This document shows positions 30,900-32,002 of a DNA stretch of 32,002 nt, piece after piece. Origin of the DNA: Streptosporangiales bacterium (GTDB lineage Bacteria; Actinomycetota; Actinomycetes; Streptosporangiales; Streptosporangiaceae). The notes below the pieces were generated by a model. That model was given only the letters and a program-made list of their open reading frames with translations, was not told where the DNA came from and did no database searches. The DNA lies in NCBI GenBank assembly GCA_009784565.1, contig WRBL01000031.1, positions 1 through 32,002 on the forward strand, written 5' to 3'. How positions within the stretch are numbered: the first letter of the stretch is position 1; every line of letters starts with the position of its first letter. A program made the position numbers and the translations under genes.

Positions 30900-32002
30900 C
30901 TAGGCCATGGTGGTCTCCGAAGCCGCGGTCAGCTCACGGACCCGGGCCCGGTAACGCTCGACGTTCGCCAGTTTGATGTCCTCGTAGCCGCGAATCAAGT
31001 CCGGCAGCGCCGCCAGTTCGACGACGCGGGCGTGACTGTCGGCGTCCAGGGACGCCACGGCGGCCTCGATCGTCGCGCGGTACTCGCCGATCAGCCGCCG
31101 CTCGGTGCGCCGCACCTCGGTCAGCGCGAACGGGTCGAGGCGGGTGCCCCGGACCTTCCGCATGCCCCGCAAGGTGACGAAGGCCGGGCGGAACCACGGG
31201 CCCAGCTTCAGCTTGTTCTTCATCCCGAGGGCGCGCAGCGCCGGCGGGTGCAGCAGGACCTGCACCTTCGCGCCGGGGCCGAACTCGGCCGTGACCGCCG
31301 CCTCGGCCTCCGGGGCCAGCGCGAGGCGGGCGACCTCGTACTCGTCCTTGTAGGCCATGAGCTTGTGCAGGTAGCGGGCGACCGTCTCGGTCAGCTCGGT
31401 CTTGCCGACGGCGTCGTGCTCGGCCTGCCGGACGCGGGCGACGAACGCCGCGTACTCGCGGGCGTAGTCCAGGTCCTGGTAGCCGATGAGATCGCCGATC
31501 CGGGTGGCGGCCAGGCGCGCCAGTTCCGAGCCCGGGTCGGCGCCGACCGACGCGACCAGGTCCCGCTCGGCCACCGACGGCTCTCGCTCGGGGATCCCGG
31601 GGATCCCGTCGGCGACCGCGGCGGCGAACCCGTCCGGGTCGGCGACGTACTGCCGTCCCCAGCGGAACGCTTGCTGGTTGCTCCGCACGGCCGCGCCGTT
31701 GAGCTCGATCGCCTTCTCGACCGCCTCGGCCGGGAGCGGCAGCGCGCCGGCCTGGACCGCGGCGCCGGTCAGGAACATGTTGGCGTACTGGTCGCTGCCC
31801 AGCAGCCGGGCCGACAGCCGCCGCGCGTCGGCGAACACGGCCCGGCCGGAGACGGTGGATGCGGAGATCCGTTCGGTGATCTCGCCGGTCTCCGGGAAAA
31901 CCGCGGTGGTGTCGGTGACCATCGCCCCGGTCGGGACCTTGGAGGTGGACACGACGGCGACGGTGCGGTCCGGCGCGGTGACGGCGAGGTTCTTGGGATC
32001 GG
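30900..32002 (-). CDS. Indolepyruvate ferredoxin oxidoreductase family protein, C-terminal part (runs off the right edge)
   Basis: The frame stays open to the window edge, with residues before the listed GTG reading DPKNLAVTAPDRTVAVVS, so this is the 3' portion of a larger gene of about 1100-1200 codons. The visible part holds the POR-gamma-type domain (VVSTSKVPTGAMVTDTT, LLGSDQYANMFLTGAAVQAG, LNGAAVRSNQQAFRWGR) followed by the C-terminal DUF6537-type region (DLIGYQDLDYAREYA, LLHPPALRALGMKNKLKLG, IRGYEDIKLANVERYR). The enzyme family oxidatively decarboxylates aryl pyruvates or branched 2-oxoacids to acyl-CoA with ferredoxin. The thiamine-binding and gate domains lie outside the window. Confidence 0.88.
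   Translation of the reverse strand, partial: DPKNLAVTAPDRTVAVVSTSKVPTGAMVTDTTAVFPETGEITERISASTVSGRAVFADARRLSARLLGSDQYANMFLTGAAVQAGALPLPAEAVEKAIELNGAAVRSNQQAFRWGRQYVADPDGFAAAVADGIPGIPEREPSVAERDLVASVGADPGSELARLAATRIGDLIGYQDLDYAREYAAFVARVRQAEHDAVGKTELTETVARYLHKLMAYKDEYEVARLALAPEAEAAVTAEFGPGAKVQVLLHPPALRALGMKNKLKLGPWFRPAFVTLRGMRKVRGTRLDPFALTEVRRTERRLIGEYRATIEAAVASLDADSHARVVELAALPDLIRGYEDIKLANVERYRARVRELTAASETTMA

Noticed and set aside
1-32002. tRNA/rRNA genes, CRISPR arrays, insertion sequences or att sites
   Set aside because: None recognisable on either strand: no spaced direct repeats, transposase motifs or tRNA-like stretches were seen.

Overview
The window is about 32 kb of very GC-rich DNA. 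Coding is dense, codons end mostly in G or C, and GTG starts and ATGA start/stop overlaps are common. Together with an F420-type LLM oxidoreductase, CsoR/CstR and HutC-type GntR regulators and a fused indolepyruvate ferredoxin oxidoreductase, this points to an actinomycete (Streptomyces/Streptosporangiales-like). The genus cannot be fixed from the sequence. No rRNA, tRNA, CRISPR array, transposase or phage gene was seen.

Layout. (1) 1-2.35 kb: an ArsR-type regulator overlapping an MFS exporter. The exporter runs without a stop into the N-terminal part of a winged-helix (HTH_42-type) protein that has decayed; a 21-bp palindrome sits at the promoter. (2) 2.4-7.7 kb: a 1618-aa DUF4132 protein with HEAT-like repeats, preceded 6 bp upstream by a 142-aa protein that looks like a MoaD/ThiS beta-grasp protein and ends exactly in Gly-Gly. 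(3) 7.8-11.4 kb: a two-subunit CoA-transferase, a TetR regulator and a divergent carotenoid-cleavage-type dioxygenase, with a clear inverted-repeat operator in the divergent gap. (4) 11.4-16.2 kb: a persulfide/sulfite handling operon resembling staphylococcal cst: persulfide dioxygenase-rhodanese fusion, TauE/SafE exporter, CstR-like repressor, rhodanese-DUF2892 membrane protein and an MFS transporter, with three near-identical C-tract/G-tract operators. (5) 16.2-22.5 kb: hydantoinase A and B, an isochorismatase-fold amidohydrolase, an LLM oxidoreductase and a GntR regulator. This set fits opening of an N-methylhydantoin-like ring and hydrolysis of the resulting N-carbamoyl amino acid. (6) 22.8-27.8 kb: a probable RiPP (lasso-like) locus not fully covered by the ORF track. 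It holds a 51-aa precursor-like ORF with a strong ribosome binding site, a hairpin, an asparagine-synthetase-like macrolactam cyclase candidate, a convergent GNAT acetyltransferase and a divergent GntR regulator with two matching operators. The locus is flanked by two DUF72 paralogues, the second lacking its N-terminus. (7) 27.8 kb to the right edge: amidase, acyl-CoA synthetase and the C-terminal part of an indolepyruvate ferredoxin oxidoreductase in one operon, suggestive of aryl-acid/aryl-CoA metabolism.

The two regions most likely to be new biology are the Gly-Gly ubiquitin-like/DUF4132 pair (2.4-7.7 kb) and the RiPP-like locus (23.7-27 kb). Function calls rest on motifs read by eye; no database search was possible.
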